From assembly GCF_016861785.1 (NCBI RefSeq), contig NZ_BOLS01000013.1, forward strand, positions 1 to 64,000: 64,000 nucleotides of DNA, read 5' to 3'. This stretch comes from Lacticaseibacillus mingshuiensis. GTDB taxonomy: Bacteria > Bacillota > Bacilli > Lactobacillales > Lactobacillaceae. The stretch's first letter is position 1, and every line of letters begins with the position of its first letter. Of this stretch, positions 47,697 to 55,380 are shown in pieces. A model generated the notes under the pieces. That model saw only the letters and a program-made list of their open reading frames with translations, was not told the DNA's origin and ran no database searches. Both the position numbers and the translations under genes were made by a program.

Positions 47697-48893
47697 TTAA
47701 CCTAAATGTGCAAGGCGCACAACATCGCGGGCGATCATCAATTCCTCGTTGGTTGGCACCAGAAGTACGGCGACCGGCGAGTCATCGCTGGAGATCACAC
47801 GTTCAACTGTGTCGACGTCATTCAAAACAGGATCGAGTTTCGGGCCAAAGACGGACAGGCCATCGATGATTCGCTGACGCATCTTCGGATCGCCTTCGCC
47901 CATGCCACCGGCAAAGACCAACGCGTCGATGCCGCCCATTTCGGCAATGTAGCCGGCCACGTATTTGATGACGCGGTTGACGAAAATGTCGATCGCCAGC
48001 TGTGACTGTGGGCGAGTCTCACGCGTTTTTTCCAGTTCACGCATGTCAGGTGACAATTCCGACAGCGCAACCAAGCCGCTTTCGTTGTTAAGAATGTCGA
48101 TCATCTCTTGCGGATCCTTCAAACCGAGCTTTTGCTGCAAAAAGGCAACCAGCGACGGATCGATGTCACCGCTGCGCGTGCTCATCGTGATCCCAGCCAA
48201 CGGTGTGAAGCCCATCGAGGTATCAAACGATTTGCCATCTTTTTCCGCGGTGATCGAAGCACCAGAGCCCAAATGCAAGGTGACCATCTTCAAGTCCTTG
48301 AGGTCCTTGCCAAGCATCTCGGCTGCACGATGGGACACGTAGCGGTGGCTGGTCCCATGGGCGCCATATTTACGCGCGCCAAACTTTTCGTAATACTCGC
48401 GCTTGATCGAGTACAGGTAATTCATTTTCGGCATGGTTGTGTGGAAAGACGTGTCAAAGACGCCGACTTCCGGCACGCCTGGCAGCAGGTGCATAAACGC
48501 CTGAATGCCGTCAGCTTCAGCTGGGTTGTGCAGTGGCGCATAATCTGACAGTGCGCGCACTTCTTTCAGCGACGCCGCATCGATCACTTCAGATTCTTTA
48601 AACCGTTCGCCGCCTGCGACGATGCGGTGGCCAATGCCTTCGATCTCTTTGTAATCGCCGATGATCTTGAGATCGATCAGCGCCTTCAGCAACAGGTCAA
48701 CGGCCATGTCTGCCGTTGGAATGTCCTGGTTCACTAAGTATTGCTGGCCATCGCCATACTTGACCTTGAATTTGGAATTCGGCAGGCCCATCCGATCGAC
48801 CATGCCACTTGCGATCACGGTCTCCTCTGGCATTTCAAACAATTTGAACTTCAACGTCGAACTGCCGGCGTTGATAGCGAGAATCTTTGTCAT
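47697..48893 (-). CDS. ackA: Acetate kinase
   Basis: 398 residues. Opening TKILAINAGSSTLKFKLFEM (phosphate 1), the H box GHRIVAGGERFKES, the TSFHTTMP segment, HLGSGASITAEKDGKSFDTS (adenosine), DALVFAGGMGEG near the end. It converts acetyl phosphate and ADP to acetate and ATP. It follows ytxK and the comG operon on the same strand, a conserved order in lactobacilli. AAGGAGATGTACTG precedes ATG. Confidence 0.97.
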   Translation of the reverse strand: MTKILAINAGSSTLKFKLFEMPEETVIASGMVDRMGLPNSKFKVKYGDGQQYLVNQDIPTADMAVDLLLKALIDLKIIGDYKEIEGIGHRIVAGGERFKESEVIDAASLKEVRALSDYAPLHNPAEADGIQAFMHLLPGVPEVGVFDTSFHTTMPKMNYLYSIKREYYEKFGARKYGAHGTSHRYVSHRAAEMLGKDLKDLKMVTLHLGSGASITAEKDGKSFDTSMGFTPLAGITMSTRSGDIDPSLVAFLQQKLGLKDPQEMIDILNNESGLVALSELSPDMRELEKTRETRPQSQLAIDIFVNRVIKYVAGYIAEMGGIDALVFAGGMGEGDPKMRQRIIDGLSVFGPKLDPVLNDVDTVERVISSDDSPVAVLLVPTNEELMIARDVVRLAHLG

Positions 48894-48939
48894 CAGTACA
48901 TCTCCTTAAACGGGATCGATCAATGACCCCTGGTTAATT

Positions 48940-49959
48940 TCAGTGGTGCGCGGGGGCGAGGTTGGTCGCCGCCCAGCGATTCACGTCGCCGATAAAGCGA
49001 CTGAATGCCTGTTTATCATTGAGCGCGGGAAATGTGCCCAACAGAACTTGGTTGACGCGCTTCGCCGAACCACCCGGCCGCTGCAAGACCAGCAACGATT
49101 TTTCAGCGGCCTTGCTCGCAAAGAAGTCCTCAGGCAGATTCAAGAGGCCCTGCAGGTAGGTCGTTTTTGCCAGCCATGCGGTCAGGCCCTTCGCTTCATC
49201 CGTCTGAAAAACGTTGCTCGGCACGAAAAACAGCCCGAGTCCGCCAGGCTTCAAGAAGTGCAGGCTCTGCTCAAGTAGCAGATGATGCACATACGAGTGG
49301 CCAGACGCAGCGGCCGTGGCAAACTGCTTGGCGCGCTCATCCACCGGATAGTACCCGACCGGCAGATCCGCCACGACCAGGTCCGCCTGCGTGACCGGCG
49401 GCGTGGCCAGCGCATCTTGGTGAAAATACTGGGCATCTTGATGCTGCAACTGACCGCTCATGGCCGCAAATGCTAACAGGTCCTCGTCATTATCGATCAG
49501 CACCCCTGTTGTGGTCACCTTCAATGCGGCATGCAACTGATTCATCACCGCAAAGATCAGATTGCCACTGCCTGCCACTGGATCGACCACCGTGACTGGG
49601 CTGCTCAGAGAGCCCGCAAAGATCGTGACGAGATATGTCGCCAGACTCGCCATTGCATCGGGCGTCACCTGTTTGTTTGGCTCGATGCCATCGCGCCTGA
49701 TCGCCTCGACCAACAGTAACTGCAGCGCCTGACGGATGTCTTCTGCAGAAAAAGCACCCAGGTCGATCTGATCATACTGGTCCTGCATCTTGGCCGCCGT
49801 TTCTGCATCCGGCTTGCCGTCCTCCTGCTTCACAGCTCCCGCTTGGAGGTTTTCGCCAGACTCGATCGCACTAGCCAAAAAGCTGGTACCCAGCTGTTTC
49901 GCCAGCATCGTCGTTGTTTGCTCTAGCACTGTGTAAAGCGACTTCAACTCGTTTGCCAA
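48940..49959 (-). CDS. ytxK: YtxK-like N6-adenine-type methyltransferase homologue
   Basis: 339 residues. An N-terminal helical region (LYTVLEQTTTMLAKQLGTSF ...) precedes a SAM-binding Rossmann domain: VTVVDPVAGSGNLIFAVMNQ (motif I) and an altered catalytic motif, LVVADLPVGYYPVDE (DLPVGYYP in place of NPPY). It resembles Type I M subunits but lacks a full NPPY motif and a target-recognition region. Between comGG and ackA, as in other Bacilli. It may act on DNA, or be a catalytically altered partner. Confidence 0.85.
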   Translation of the reverse strand: MANELKSLYTVLEQTTTMLAKQLGTSFLASAIESGENLQAGAVKQEDGKPDAETAAKMQDQYDQIDLGAFSAEDIRQALQLLLVEAIRRDGIEPNKQVTPDAMASLATYLVTIFAGSLSSPVTVVDPVAGSGNLIFAVMNQLHAALKVTTTGVLIDNDEDLLAFAAMSGQLQHQDAQYFHQDALATPPVTQADLVVADLPVGYYPVDERAKQFATAAASGHSYVHHLLLEQSLHFLKPGGLGLFFVPSNVFQTDEAKGLTAWLAKTTYLQGLLNLPEDFFASKAAEKSLLVLQRPGGSAKRVNQVLLGTFPALNDKQAFSRFIGDVNRWAATNLAPAHH

Positions 49960-50071
49960 GCGTCTCCCTCCTTTGATAATACAAGTTCCATTTTACCTAT
50001 GAGACAGACCAGTTTCAAGGTTTTAAAAAAGCCGATGGGCACGGTTACAACCGCGCCGCATCGGCATTCAC

Positions 50072-50263
50072 TCATGGCCCGTCAGACAGGTCGGCCTGCC
50101 AGTATGCCCGCCAGGCACTTTGAAGGCGCACTGTCAGCGTCTGACTGCGCTGTTGATAACTGAGACGCCACTGCGTCATTTCAGCCATGAGCGCCGCCCC
50201 GGCCAATGTCATCAACGCAAAAATGGCGATGGCAACTATCAGTGCACTACCGCGTCGCCGCAT
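50072..50263 (-). CDS. comGG: ComGG-like minor pseudopilin
   Basis: 63 residues (MRRRGSALIVAIAIFALMTL...), a basic start, a class III-type cleavage region (RRRG then SALIV), one membrane helix and a short Trp/Arg-rich tail (WRLSYQQRSQTLTVRLQSAW). It is last of the seven-gene comG set; it overlaps comGF by 17 bp. Very short, as in other lactobacilli. ComGG is the least conserved of the set; the call depends on place and signature. Confidence 0.7.
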   Translation of the reverse strand: MRRRGSALIVAIAIFALMTLAGAALMAEMTQWRLSYQQRSQTLTVRLQSAWRAYWQADLSDGP

Positions 50264-50726
50264 CCCCCTCACGCTCCTTTGGTGACGACTGGGACAGAAT
50301 CCCAGAAAATTCGATCTGTTGTGGCGTCTTGAAGGTCCATTTGATCTCCCCATTGGCTAACGGTGCAAGTGTCCACTTGGCGATGCCGATCGCGAGTGGA
50401 TTAAAGCCTGGGGTCCGGAACAAATACGGCCCAGTTGGCTTGATCCCCGCCGCGACAGTCAGCGCGCCAGCTGGGGTCGTCACCTGCCATTCATCCCCTG
50501 CCTCGGCGTGGTTGATCGTCATCGTCGTCGCCTGTTGCGCCATCTCCTCCAGCCGCGTCTGGGCGCTCATAGCCAACAAGTAATCCCGATCTGGCCAGGC
50601 CGCCACCAAAAATCCCCGAAGGACCGGCCGCCAAAGTAAAACGACCGCCACAAATAATGCCACCGCGATCATGGCCTCGACCATGGTGTTACCGCGCCGT
50701 CTCATTCCCGGATAGGAAAAATTCAT
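50247..50726 (-). CDS. comGF: ComGF-like minor pseudopilin
   Basis: 159 residues. RRRGNTMVEAMIAVALFVAV is a prepilin-like cleavage and membrane segment with the conserved Glu at +5. The soluble part has WQVTTPAGALTVAAGIKPTG and IKWTFKTPQQIEFSGILS, consistent with ComGF. It overlaps comGE (start 50726, comGE stop at 50689). ATG follows GGGGGAGGGACACCACT. Confidence 0.8.
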   Translation of the reverse strand: MNFSYPGMRRRGNTMVEAMIAVALFVAVVLLWRPVLRGFLVAAWPDRDYLLAMSAQTRLEEMAQQATTMTINHAEAGDEWQVTTPAGALTVAAGIKPTGPYLFRTPGFNPLAIGIAKWTLAPLANGEIKWTFKTPQQIEFSGILSQSSPKEREGDAATR

Positions 50727-51015
50727 AGTGGTGTCCCTCCCCCGTCACCAGGATGCCGGTTTCGGTCAGCTGAATTTGCCAATTCTCGAGCCCGTATCTG
50801 ACAGTGGCCGCCAATTCGTCAGTCTTTTGGCCCCGCCCCTGAAGCTCGTGGAGTCCGATCAGCGCCGCCTCTTTGGCCGACATTTCCAGCCGCGCCGGCT
50901 TCACATTCCGCAAATAAAAAGATTGAATCAGGACCAGCCATGACGCGGCGAGCACCAGCACCATTAAGGCCGCAAGATGTTCCGCCATGGTACTCCCCTT
51001 TAATCGCGATACCAC
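50689..51015 (-). CDS. comGE: ComGE-like minor pseudopilin
   Basis: 108 residues from GTG 51015: GGGGGG lies seven bases before it, and this start keeps the prepilin motif RLKGSTMAEHLAALMVLVLA (Gly then +5 Glu). A start at the later ATG 50988 would remove the cleavage site. A short periplasmic-side part follows. It overlaps comGD by 16 bp and comGF by 38 bp. Confidence 0.75.
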   Translation of the reverse strand: MVSRLKGSTMAEHLAALMVLVLAASWLVLIQSFYLRNVKPARLEMSAKEAALIGLHELQGRGQKTDELAATVRYGLENWQIQLTETGILVTGEGHHYEFFLSGNETAR

Positions 51016-51485
51016 CGCAATTCCCCCCAACTCATCTGTGAACTGACCGACTCGCTGTGGCCATCCGCAAAATCAAAGATCAACGTGACTAGCCCGCTGA
51101 ATGAATCACCACCTTGATAGACCATTTCCGCATCGGCTGGGAAAAAAACATTTTTTGCCTTGGGCCAGCGCAAAGAGACCCCTTTTGGCAGAACAAAAGT
51201 CTGCGTCGTGACGGCGGTCTCCCATTTTCCGGCGCTCATTTTTTCCGGCCACGGCCCCACCCGCACCCACTGGTCATAATAGGAAGCAACCAGTCGTGCG
51301 CGTTGTCCAGTTCGCGCCGTCGCCAGTCTTTGGGCGCGCCAGCTTGCCTGCCAAGCCTGCATAAAATGTTGCGCAGTCTGCCGCGCGATCAGCTGATTGG
51401 CGCCTGTAAGTGCAGCGGTCAAAAGTAGCGTCGCCACCACAAGACTGGCTAGGACCTCGATCAAGGTAAACCCCCGCCGCCTCAT
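51000..51485 (-). CDS. comGD: ComGD-like pseudopilin
   Basis: 161 residues starting MRRRGFTLIEVLASLVVATL, a perfect class III cleavage site (G/FTLIE) and membrane helix. The C-terminal part (QMVYQGGDSFSGLVTLIFDF-like) is strand-rich. It overlaps comGC by 4 bp. ComGD is a minor pseudopilin needed for DNA uptake. Confidence 0.88.
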   Translation of the reverse strand: MRRRGFTLIEVLASLVVATLLLTAALTGANQLIARQTAQHFMQAWQASWRAQRLATARTGQRARLVASYYDQWVRVGPWPEKMSAGKWETAVTTQTFVLPKGVSLRWPKAKNVFFPADAEMVYQGGDSFSGLVTLIFDFADGHSESVSSQMSWGELRWYRD

Positions 51486-51802
51486 GGGCGAATCCGAAAC
51501 TGCGGCGGGTCGCTGGTCAGATCAAATGTGGCGGTCCCAGTTAACCGATCCAGCTGCTCCTTGGAGATGATTCCTTGCGTCACGAGATCCTGCGTACTGG
51601 TCGGTTTCACCCAGCCAACCTGCTGGGCGGTAATGACGAGTTGCGCGTTGACTGTTTCGACCAGTATCCGATTATTTTGGCGATTAGCCTGCTGAACTTG
51701 ACTGTTGATCGTTGCGACCAGTGCCACTGTGAGGACCACGATCAAAACGATGGCGGCCAAGACTTCGATCAGGGTAAACCCACGTCGTCTTTTGTGTCTC
51801 AT
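51482..51802 (-). CDS. comGC: ComGC-like major pseudopilin
   Basis: 106 residues starting MRHKRRRGFTLIEVLAAIVL with the canonical G/FTLIE cleavage site. The helix VALVATINSQVQQANRQNNR and the short TQDLVTQGIISKEQLDRL segment match ComGC. It builds the transformation pilus. It overlaps both neighbours by 4 bp. Confidence 0.92.
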   Translation of the reverse strand: MRHKRRRGFTLIEVLAAIVLIVVLTVALVATINSQVQQANRQNNRILVETVNAQLVITAQQVGWVKPTSTQDLVTQGIISKEQLDRLTGTATFDLTSDPPQFRIRP

Positions 51803-52776
51803 GTTCCCATTCCTCCGATCTGTTGATAAAGAGGCAATAAAACGGTCAGATAGACCAGCACGATCTGGCTACCGATCACTAAAAACAGCAGCGGCTGCAC
51901 CACCGCGACGGCCTTGGCCAAACCACTCTGCAATCTGGCAAATTGCTGTGCCGCCAATAACTCGATTCCATTGACAACTTGTTCGCGGGGTAAACCCAGC
52001 GCAAGCAGTGCGGGCAGACTTTGCGGAATCAACGGATGATGAAGCACCTCGGCCACCGTTGCCCCACCACTGAGGCTGACTGTCGCCTGACGCCCAACTT
52101 TGGCAAGCGGACCGGCTGGCATGGCCCCCAGATGTGCCAAATAATCGGTCAGTTGCTGGCCCGTAAGCAGGTAGGCCTGGCTCCCAGTCATGAACTGGTA
52201 TTGGTAAAACAGGGTCATCATGCGCCGAACCACAGGCACGCGCATGGCAAGGGTGGCACGCGCGGCGGCCGGCACAAACCGCCACCCTAACGCGCCGAAA
52301 CCGCCTGCGAGTGCCATCGTCCCTGACAGTCCGATCGACCACCACGCAGCCGGACCAACTGGCAATTCAAGCAAGGGTAATGCAACGGCCAATAGCGCGA
52401 CCTGCAAAATCGCTAGCAGGCCCAGCAGCACCGCTGGATAAACGAGCTGTTGCGCCAAGTGCCGCCGCTGCATTTGCTGCATCTGCATCAAACTTGCACT
52501 GGTGGCCAACGCTCGGCTCAGCGCCCCATGTCCTTCCGCCAAGGTCACCTGAAAAACGATCGGCGAAGCGAATCCCTGACCCGTCAGCGCCTGACTGAAG
52601 CGAACGCCGCCTGTCAGCGCGCGCTGCAAGGCATTGAGCACCGCTGCTGCTTGCGGCATGGCGATCAACAGGTAGCTGATCGCCGTTTGCAGGGAAAAAC
52701 CGGCCTCGAGTAATTGGGCAAGCGTACTCGCAAATTGAACTTGCTGGCTGGAAGAGAGTCGTTTGGCTTTTTTCAT
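51799..52776 (-). CDS. comGB: ComGB-like pilus platform protein
   Basis: 325 residues with the GspF fold: a soluble four-helix bundle (FASTLAQLLEAGFSLQTAIS ... QALTGQGFASPIVFQVTLAEGHG is split here), three membrane segments (about 125-150, 160-180 and 295-320), and a second repeated bundle (FQYQFMTGSQAYLLTG-type region, then LPREQVVNGIELLAAQQF). It anchors the pilus motor. It overlaps comGA and comGC by 4 bp. Confidence 0.9.
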   Translation of the reverse strand: MKKAKRLSSSQQVQFASTLAQLLEAGFSLQTAISYLLIAMPQAAAVLNALQRALTGGVRFSQALTGQGFASPIVFQVTLAEGHGALSRALATSASLMQMQQMQRRHLAQQLVYPAVLLGLLAILQVALLAVALPLLELPVGPAAWWSIGLSGTMALAGGFGALGWRFVPAAARATLAMRVPVVRRMMTLFYQYQFMTGSQAYLLTGQQLTDYLAHLGAMPAGPLAKVGRQATVSLSGGATVAEVLHHPLIPQSLPALLALGLPREQVVNGIELLAAQQFARLQSGLAKAVAVVQPLLFLVIGSQIVLVYLTVLLPLYQQIGGMGT

Positions 52777-53630
52777 GCGCCGAACAGCCCCCTTTTTTCA
52801 ACGGCTGGCAACAGATCAAGCTGCGCATGAATCACCGGCTCGACCGCAAGCTGTAAATACCCACTGACGCGCAACGCTGCTTGGACATATGGGGCGGCGA
52901 TACCCAATGCCTGTAATCGCATCGCCACCCCTTGCGCAGAGCGCGCATGAATCGTGGTCAGGACGACGTGGCCGGACAATGCCGCTTCAATGCCGGCCTG
53001 CGCCGTCGCACGATCCCGAATCTCACCGATCACCAGGACATCGGGGCGATGCCGCAGCGCGGCCTTTAACAGCGCCTCGTAGGTCATCCCTGCTTGGGGA
53101 TTGACCTGCAGCTGAACGAAGGCCGGCGCGAGAATCTCCACCGGGTCTTCGATCGTCAGCACCATCTTATTTCTGGCCAACTCGCGCGCAACTTGATACA
53201 AGAGTGTCGTCTTTCCGGCGCCAGTTGGCCCCGCCAACGCGATCATGCCGCCGCTCTCCGCTGCATTGACCAACGTCTCGACAAGCGGCCTACTATAGCT
53301 GTCGAGCGCCGGAATGCCATAAAGCAAGCGAATGACCATGGTCTCTCGATCTAAATGATCGCCCACCGTCGACAGACGCATTTGCGCCGCGACATCCGTC
53401 AACGTCAGCCGCCCGATCTGCACACGGCGCTGCTCGACCAGATTCATCCCCGCCGCAAACTTTAAGGTGTTGAGCCACCGTCTGCCTTCTTCACCCGGCA
53501 ACGGCTCGCGTTGACTGAGCCCGCCCGGTTGCCGCTTGACCAGCTGATAGTCCTTGCCATCCGGAATCAAATAGACATCACTACTCGATTCCGCGACGGC
53601 CTGTTGCAAATACATCACGACTGGATCCAT
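52773..53630 (-). CDS. comGA: ComGA-like pilus assembly ATPase
   Basis: 285 residues starting MDPVVMYLQQAVAESSSDVY after GGGGGTG. Walker A is LAGPTGAGKTTLLYQ, the Asp box is VLTIEDPVEI, Walker B is VLVIGEIRDRATA, and the His box is VVLTTIHARSAQG. First gene of comG. It powers pilus extension. A complete set from GA to GG follows, so competence genes look intact here. The longer frame upstream was rejected for lack of similarity and ribosome site. Confidence 0.93.
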   Translation of the reverse strand: MDPVVMYLQQAVAESSSDVYLIPDGKDYQLVKRQPGGLSQREPLPGEEGRRWLNTLKFAAGMNLVEQRRVQIGRLTLTDVAAQMRLSTVGDHLDRETMVIRLLYGIPALDSYSRPLVETLVNAAESGGMIALAGPTGAGKTTLLYQVARELARNKMVLTIEDPVEILAPAFVQLQVNPQAGMTYEALLKAALRHRPDVLVIGEIRDRATAQAGIEAALSGHVVLTTIHARSAQGVAMRLQALGIAAPYVQAALRVSGYLQLAVEPVIHAQLDLLPAVEKRGLFGA

Positions 53631-53701
53631 TTTTTCACCCCCGCATTGAATGATTTCGCAATTAGGGAAAAAAACGCACCCAGTCGAAAAAAGAATCAAA
53701 A

Positions 53702-53735
53702 AAACGCGTGACTCAGTTTCCCGAATCACGCGTTT
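53702..53735 (-). terminator. Terminator of yebC
   Basis: AAACGCGTGA/TCACGCGTTT, 14-base loop, seven T on the minus strand. It isolates yebC from comG. Confidence 0.85.
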
Positions 53736-53746
53736 AGTAAAAGTGC

Positions 53747-54490
53747 TCAGTCTTCGTCTGGCTCGTCTGGCCATTCAGCCGACGTGTAAACATTTTGAAC
53801 GTCATCGTTATCTTCCAGGGCGTCGATCATGTTCTGGAAAGTCTCGACCTTGTCCGCCGGAATCGCCACAGTGTTTTGCGGGACCATGGTCAATTCAGCC
53901 GTGCTGAAGTGGAAGCCTTGTTCCTCCAACGAATCGCGAACCGTACTGAAATCTTTTGGATCAGTGAAAATCTCGAATTGGTCGTCGGATGATTGCAGAT
54001 CGTCGGCGCCAGCCTCCATCACTGCTTCAAGCATCTGATCCTCATCAACATCGAGGCCTTCGCGTTCGATCACGAAGTAGCCTTTGCGGTCAAACATATA
54101 AGAGACCGCACCGGCGCTTGCCATCGTGCCGCCATGGCGGGTGACCGCCACACGCACATCCGAGCTCGTCCGGTTCTTGTTATCGGTCAAAGCCTCGACG
54201 AGAACGCCGATACCTGCTGGCCCATAGCCTTCATATTGAACTTCATCGTATTGTGTCGTGTCGCCGCCCTCGGCCTTATCAAGCGCGCGCTTGATATTGT
54301 CTTTCGGCATGTTGGCAGCACGGGCCTTGTCCATGACTAGTCGAAGCGAAGGGTTGTTGTTGGGGTCAGAACCACCTGTTCTCGCAGCCATAAAGAGCTC
54401 ACGGGAGATCTTTTGAAAAATTTTGCCACGCTTGGCATCTTGGGCGTTCTTACGACCTTGAATGTTATGCCATTTGGAGTGTCCTGACAT
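53747..54490 (-). CDS. yebC: YebC/PmpR-family regulator
   Basis: 247 residues. Opening [20 protein letters not shown], then [20 protein letters not shown] and [20 protein letters not shown] are the family core. The acidic C-terminus ends [12 protein letters not shown]-like. Members bind DNA or the ribosome (some relieve stalling at prolines). It is placed between the comG operon and a repeat-rich gap. Single gene. Confidence 0.95.
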   Translation of the reverse strand: MSGHSKWHNIQGRKNAQDAKRGKIFQKISRELFMAARTGGSDPNNNPSLRLVMDKARAANMPKDNIKRALDKAEGGDTTQYDEVQYEGYGPAGIGVLVEALTDNKNRTSSDVRVAVTRHGGTMASAGAVSYMFDRKGYFVIEREGLDVDEDQMLEAVMEAGADDLQSSDDQFEIFTDPKDFSTVRDSLEEQGFHFSTAELTMVPQNTVAIPADKVETFQNMIDALEDNDDVQNVYTSAEWPDEPDED

Positions 54491-54580
54491 GATTAACCCT
54501 CTTTTCTGATTTTTAAAGCCAAAAATGGCTCATAAACGTTTGTAGTATACCAAAAAACAGACACACGAACAATAGAAACA

Positions 54581-54694
54581 AGGTGCGAAGCGCGGCGTTT
54601 AGGTCTGAGCGGCTAGGCTGGCTTGGGTGCTTGAGGCGTACTTGGCCTCGAGTACACAAGCCACCTGGACGCCTCGGACCTGCCGCGCGGAGCC
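54581..54694 (+). repeat. Hairpin element copy
   Basis: Starts AGGTGCGAAG and ends GGAGCC. Stems: GCGCGGC/GCCGCGC, AGGTCTGAG/CTCGGACCT, CTAGG/CCTGG, GGCTTG/CAAGCC and TTGAGGC/GCCTCGA. Same order of stems and internal loops as at 29.7 and 62.7 kb with different sequences, so the fold is conserved. It lies upstream of yebC on the + strand. Confidence 0.85.
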
Positions 54695-54702
54695 CAATTA
54701 CA

Positions 54703-54815
54703 AGGTGCGAAGCCGAGCGCTTAGGTCTGAGCGGCTGGGCTGGCTTGGGTGCTCGAGGCGTACTTGCCAGAGGTACCCACGCTGATCTCAAGGTGCAAAC
54801 CCGAGCGTTCACATC
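54703..54815 (+). repeat. Truncated or rearranged hairpin element copies
   Basis: 54703-54785 repeats the 5' half of the preceding element (AGGTGCGAAGCCGAGCGC...GGCTTGGGTGCTCGAGGCG) and then diverges; AGGTGCAAACCCGAGCG at 54791 begins another fragment. With the previous copy they fill the 327-bp gap between yebC and the vanZ-like gene. Confidence 0.65.
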
Positions 54816-54817
54816 CC

Positions 54818-55306
54818 CTAGCCCCACCGCTTCGGCCGCCGCCACGCCATCAGCAACACGATCAGAATCCCCACACAAGCGGCGCAAGTATCCAGTAGAA
54901 CGTCCTGAAAAAGCGGCGAACGGCCTCCCGTCACCATCTGATGTGCCTCATCCAATGCAGCCACCCCACAGGCGGAAAGGCCAACCATAACAGCCCGCAA
55001 TCCCCGTGGCTGAATATTTTTTCGCAGCGCGATCATCATCACCCCTGCCAGTATCAAAAAGGTCAGGACATGCGCCGCCTTGCGGATAAAAAATTCGATA
55101 AAGTTGAAATACCCCAGATGCGCGATCGAGATCGTGGTCCCGGCGTAATCAAAATCAACACCCGCCAATTGCGACCGAAATGGCTGACTGGCCAGCATTT
55201 TTTCAAACAAGGGAATCAGCGACTGCTGGCGATAGGTCATGGCCGAGCTGATGAACAGCGCCACCAACAAAGCGCCGCCCACGATTAACCAAACATTGCG
55301 TTTCAA
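54818..55306 (-). CDS. VanZ-like membrane protein (second)
   Basis: 162 residues from TTG 55306 (GAGGGG before it): MKRNVWLIVGGALLVALFIS... The segments FIEFFIRKAAHVLTFLILAG and ALDEAHQMVTGGRSPLFQDV, then LLDTCAACVGILIVLL give the VanZ pattern (H...E..Q...GR...D...D). Four membrane segments. This one fits VanZ better than the gene at 26.6 kb. It is divergent to pepF. Role in the envelope is inference. Confidence 0.8.
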   Translation of the reverse strand: MKRNVWLIVGGALLVALFISSAMTYRQQSLIPLFEKMLASQPFRSQLAGVDFDYAGTTISIAHLGYFNFIEFFIRKAAHVLTFLILAGVMMIALRKNIQPRGLRAVMVGLSACGVAALDEAHQMVTGGRSPLFQDVLLDTCAACVGILIVLLMAWRRPKRWG

Positions 55307-55380
55307 CGAACGCCCCTCTTTCTTAACGCGCACCACACACGTATACTGACATTAATATATAGCAAACGGAGGCTTAATAT

